From contig NW_008710807.1 in the NCBI RefSeq assembly GCF_000327385.1, positions 153,214 through 217,213 of the forward strand: a stretch of 64,000 nt of DNA. Direction: 5' to 3'. Positions within the stretch are counted from its first letter, which is position 1; every line of letters starts with the position of its first letter. Source of the DNA: Lottia gigantea. Lineage: Eukaryota; Mollusca; Gastropoda; Lottiidae. Shown piece after piece: positions 57,561-64,000 of the stretch. The translations under genes and the position numbers were made by a program. The notes below the pieces were generated by a model. The model was not told the DNA's origin and made no database searches. It worked only from the letters and a program-made list of their open reading frames with translations.

Positions 57561-57934
57561 CTGGCATTTTTGATGCCTCATTCTCATTCTAATATGTCAT
57601 ACCGTATGATTGCAAGAAATTTGTGTACATAAAATTAACAATTAAAAATTTACATCTTTTTTTGATATACATTTCATTATTCTTTAGATATGACCATTTT
57701 TTGGCATCCAAATTCTTAATATTTGATATTATGTAAGTTAAATGCAATAATACATATAGAATATTGACCTAAGTATAAGAATCAGTTTGCTGTGCTCCTG
57801 AGTATAGGTATCACCTTAATTTTACAATGGATAATCTCCCTTGTATCCATCCTATAATAGTATTTGCCCCACCCCCCACGGTAATAAAAATTTCATAAGT
57901 CTTATCTCTAAAATATATTAACAAAACATGACGT

Positions 57935-63681
<5,747 letters not shown>

Positions 63682-64000
63682 CTGAAATGGAGAATTCATC
63701 AATTTTAATACATTTAATGTAAAATTCTACGATTTTTGCATAATTACAATATCCTATCGAATTAGAGCATCATCAATAGAGCTATCTGGGAAAATTATCA
63801 ATAATAAAGCCAGAAGAACTGGGCCAGACGAAAACAGCACTCGGACCAAGGTATTGATAGAAGGGGGAGTAACTCTTGATATTAAATTACAAGAATGTAA
63901 AGAAATAAATAAATATCATATGATCTCAACAAGTATCTTTATGTTAACTGTATCTATCGTTTGATGTCTGCGAAAAAAAAAATGTCAATTTCACTTCAAA

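Larger units (their letters stand above)
50148..57934. other. Spacer between the Ig/FN3 gene 5' end and the Na+/K+-ATPase 3' end
   Basis: The first few hundred bases should hold the 5' UTR and promoter of the minus-strand Ig/FN3 gene. An E-box CACGTG lies at about 50254-50259, but no TATA box is obvious. The far end holds the 3' UTR of the Na+/K+-ATPase (minus-strand AATAAA candidates at 57084-57089 and 56284-56289). In between I find repeats only: 50735-51120, 51303-51364, 52850-53070, 53544-54030 and 56399-56535. No gene is supported. Confidence 0.55.

Overview
The window looks like AT-rich, repeat-rich invertebrate nuclear DNA with short exons, long introns and GT-AG splicing. It most likely comes from a lophotrochozoan, probably a mollusc. 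The main argument is a PC7-type proprotein convertase, a family that as far as I know is missing from flies and nematodes. It sits next to a protostome-style Lachesin/Klingon-like adhesion gene. Species cannot be read from the sequence. One 50-base N gap lies at 7114-7163, and the sequence on its two sides is a near-duplicate, so the gap is probably an assembly seam.

Four host genes can be built exon by exon with matching splice phases. (1) Alpha-tubulin, plus strand, 16450-18276: an ATG-only first coding exon, one intron, 451 residues, with a TATA/CCAAT promoter and a poly(A) signal. (2) PC7 (PCSK7), plus strand, 20307-28534: 16 coding exons, 843 residues, with signal peptide, prodomain, subtilisin catalytic domain, P domain, one membrane span and a long acidic tail. 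(3) A GPI-anchored cell-adhesion protein with three Ig domains and one FN3 domain, minus strand, 50147-32749: 10 coding exons, 460 residues. (4) The Na+/K+-ATPase alpha subunit, minus strand: 13 exons from 63681 to 57935, with the N-terminal exons beyond the window end.

The first 16 kb hold no recognised gene apart from one weak minus-strand exon candidate near 4.5 kb. Introns and spacers carry many short tandem repeats and several dispersed families: palindromic foldback elements, TIR elements ending in TTAAAGGGACAG, hAT-like MITEs (one with a perfect 8-bp target duplication), a roughly 250-bp SINE-like family beginning near GGAGTTTTACGTCC, and tRNA-derived pieces.

The most unusual structure is in PC7 intron 6. 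The exon 6/intron junction has been tandemly amplified in 27-bp units, leaving 20 copies of the same GTAAGT donor. The first 11 keep the reading frame, so use of later donors would insert multiples of nine residues into the catalytic domain. The 3' end of the same gene shows a parallel event, with the last coding bases and the start of the 3' UTR repeated three times. Hammerhead-ribozyme-like cores in a degenerate tandem array near 5.7 kb, and tandem tRNA A-box-like units near 41 kb, also merit a second look. The four genes have unrelated jobs and there is no sign of a shared pathway.
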